32,967 bases of DNA from Ruminococcus sp. (GTDB taxonomy: Bacteria; Bacillota; Clostridia; Oscillospirales; Acutalibacteraceae), in NCBI GenBank assembly GCA_023665555.1, contig JAMPDR010000026.1, positions 1-32,967 of the forward strand. Direction: 5' to 3'. Made by a program: the position numbers and the translations under genes. The notes below the pieces were generated by a model. The model searched no databases, was not told the DNA's origin, and saw only the letters and a list, made by a program, of their open reading frames with translations. Below are positions 31,551-32,967 of this stretch, piece after piece (position 1 is the first letter of the stretch; the number at the start of each line of letters is the position of its first letter).

Positions 31551-32967
31551 ATGAAAAAATTTTTAAGCGTATTTTTGGCAGTTCTTATGCTTTTCTGCAT
31601 AGTTCCGACTTCTGCTTTTGCCGCTGAGGACTACGGCAACGTTATTGCAAGCGGAATCTGCGGTGCTGAACCTAATCCGGATTCTGTTACATGGACAAGA
31701 TATGACAGCGGAACTCTTGTATTCAGCGGTAGTGGCGCTATGAGGGATTATGATTATAGCAACAATAATGGTCTTTATCAAAATGACCGTGAATATTGCC
31801 AGTATACAAAAGTCCCGTATGAAAATCTTTCGTCCTGTTATGACTATAAATATGCGGAAATTGATACCAAAAAAGTCGTTATACAAAGCGGAATCACACA
31901 TATAGCAAACTGTGCTTTTCAATCATTCATAAACTTAACTTCTGTTGAAATGACCGATACAATTATAACTATAGGTGAATATTCCTTTATTGATTGTGAT
32001 GCTCTTGAATCCATAATTCTTCCTTATGGTATTGAAGAAATAGGAAACTCCTCATTCGCAGAGTGTGAAAAACTAATAAATGTTAAATTACCCTCTACCC
32101 TAAAAATTATAGATGATCAAGCATTTTCAGAATGTCGCTGTTTGAAAGACATTAAATTACCAGAATCTCTTGAAACTATTGGCTTTTATGCTTTTTCAAA
32201 AACTGCATTATCTAATTTATACATTCCTGCAAACGTTTCATTTATAGGCACTTTTCCTGTCATGTCAATAAATTTCAAGGCATACTCTGTTGACGAGAAA
32301 AATGAATATTATTGTACTGATGAATTCGGAGTATTATTCACTAAAGACATGAAAACACTTGTTTCATTCCCGCCTACATCAAATTTAACTACTTATGAAA
32401 TTCCAAACGGTGTTGAAACTATAGATCTATACGCATTTGCGATTAATCTAAAACTTGAAACTGTCACAATGCCAAATTCAGTACGCACCATAGATTCTTT
32501 AGCTTTTGGATTCTGCCACTCCTTAAAAGATGTTGTGTTATCAGAGAGTCTTGAAACAATCGGTGGAAATGCTTTTGTTGGATGCTACCACCTCGAAAAT
32601 ATTTCTATTCCGTCAAGTACAAAATTCATAGGCATTGGTGCCTTTGGCGCTTGCTATAAACTGGCGAAGATTCCCATAAATAGCATTGATGCATTATTCG
32701 AGGAACAATGCATAGGCTATCAGGGTATACAACCGATAGACGGAGTCAGTATAGATGAAATCATTGAAAGATATACAGAAATTGACATTGAATCATACTT
32801 TGGTGATAGTGATAAAGCGGAAATACTTAGCAAAGAATGTGACAAGTTAGTTGTCGAAATTCCAATCGATGCCACCAAAGACACCTGCACAATCTACTGT
32901 CACTCAGGCTCGACGGCTGAAACATATGCAATTGAAAATAAAGTTAGCTATGAAACCGTTCACTTCT
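31551..32967 (+). CDS. Secreted BspA-type leucine-rich-repeat protein (3' end outside window)
   Basis: An open frame of 472 codons that runs off the window edge. GGAGG lies before the ATG. Residues 1-24 (MKKFLSVFLAVLMLFCIVPTSAFA) are a clear signal peptide with cleavage after AFA. Next is a strand-rich region (DSGTLVFSGSGAMRDYD). It is followed by LRR_5 repeats of about 23 residues of the form 'xLxxVxLPxSLxxIxxxAFxxC' (for example SLETIGFYAFSKT and SVRTIDSLAFGFCHSL). Near the edge, TIYCHSGSTAETYAIEN is a usual closing motif of this repeat block. Such proteins bind surfaces or host and plant material; which one is not visible. Confidence 0.88.
   Translation, partial: MKKFLSVFLAVLMLFCIVPTSAFAAEDYGNVIASGICGAEPNPDSVTWTRYDSGTLVFSGSGAMRDYDYSNNNGLYQNDREYCQYTKVPYENLSSCYDYKYAEIDTKKVVIQSGITHIANCAFQSFINLTSVEMTDTIITIGEYSFIDCDALESIILPYGIEEIGNSSFAECEKLINVKLPSTLKIIDDQAFSECRCLKDIKLPESLETIGFYAFSKTALSNLYIPANVSFIGTFPVMSINFKAYSVDEKNEYYCTDEFGVLFTKDMKTLVSFPPTSNLTTYEIPNGVETIDLYAFAINLKLETVTMPNSVRTIDSLAFGFCHSLKDVVLSESLETIGGNAFVGCYHLENISIPSSTKFIGIGAFGACYKLAKIPINSIDALFEEQCIGYQGIQPIDGVSIDEIIERYTEIDIESYFGDSDKAEILSKECDKLVVEIPIDATKDTCTIYCHSGSTAETYAIENKVSYETVHF

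Noticed and set aside
31563-31922. 119-codon minus-strand ORF inside the BspA-like gene
   Set aside because: It is the shadow of a signal peptide and repeat-coding region with a clear ribosome site on the plus strand.

Overview
The window looks like chromosome from a low-GC, Gram-positive gut Clostridia species, probably Oscillospiraceae/Ruminococcaceae. This rests on the AT-rich intergenic DNA, the strong GGAGG ribosome sites, a ctsR-mcsA-mcsB-clpC operon, the PadR/DUF1700/DUF4097 module, DHHW and DUF4358 proteins, and a BspA-type repeat protein. The genus is inferred. I see no phage, insertion sequence or CRISPR array.

Layout. 1-960: a terminator, a repeat-rich intergenic segment, a tiny minus-strand gene with its own promoter and terminator, then tRNA-Thr(TGT) and tRNA-Tyr(GTA). 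1058-6428: a Dlt-like operon in the order adenylating ligase, carrier protein, MBOAT acyltransferase, membrane-anchored SGNH protein. 6501-9580 (minus): a lipoprotein/permease/ATPase ABC importer of the TrpXYZ-like type. 9628-11739 (minus): PadR regulator, DUF1700 and DUF4097 membrane proteins with a palindromic operator in the promoter. 11795-12487: an HdeD-like membrane protein. 12541-13050: two small genes. 13107-18008: the CtsR heat-shock operon, with CtsR boxes on both sides of the promoter and a repeat element before clpC. 18072-19490: a C39-like cysteine peptidase overlapping tcdA. 19489-20280 (minus): a CmpB-type membrane protein. 20594-27155: a secreted Ig-repeat/C39 peptidase followed by an SGNH hydrolase, DUF4358, AlgI-type MBOAT and DHHW gene set. 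27177-28018: a MntA/HepT-type toxin-antitoxin pair. 28017-28190 (minus): a small protein. 28316-30954: an ECF-type sigma factor with a membrane beta-propeller protein. 31001-31162: tRNA-Thr(GGT). 31551-end: a secreted leucine-rich-repeat protein cut by the window edge.

How the parts fit. Two independent cell-surface O-acylation systems lie about 18 kb apart. The first carries its own acyl-activating enzyme and carrier protein. The second resembles alginate/peptidoglycan-type acetylation sets. The rest is envelope maintenance and stress response (CtsR regulon, PadR module, sigma factor with extracellular propeller) plus nutrient uptake.

The most unusual single signal is in front of the SGNH gene of the first system. 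A strong Shine-Dalgarno lies about 56 bases from the start codon, and a 13-bp hairpin fills exactly the gap, so folding would bring the two together. Also worth a look are a dispersed hairpin-plus-tract repeat, a near-perfect palindrome on the -10 of the toxin-antitoxin promoter, and the replacement of the amino-group-binding Asp in the Dlt-like ligase.
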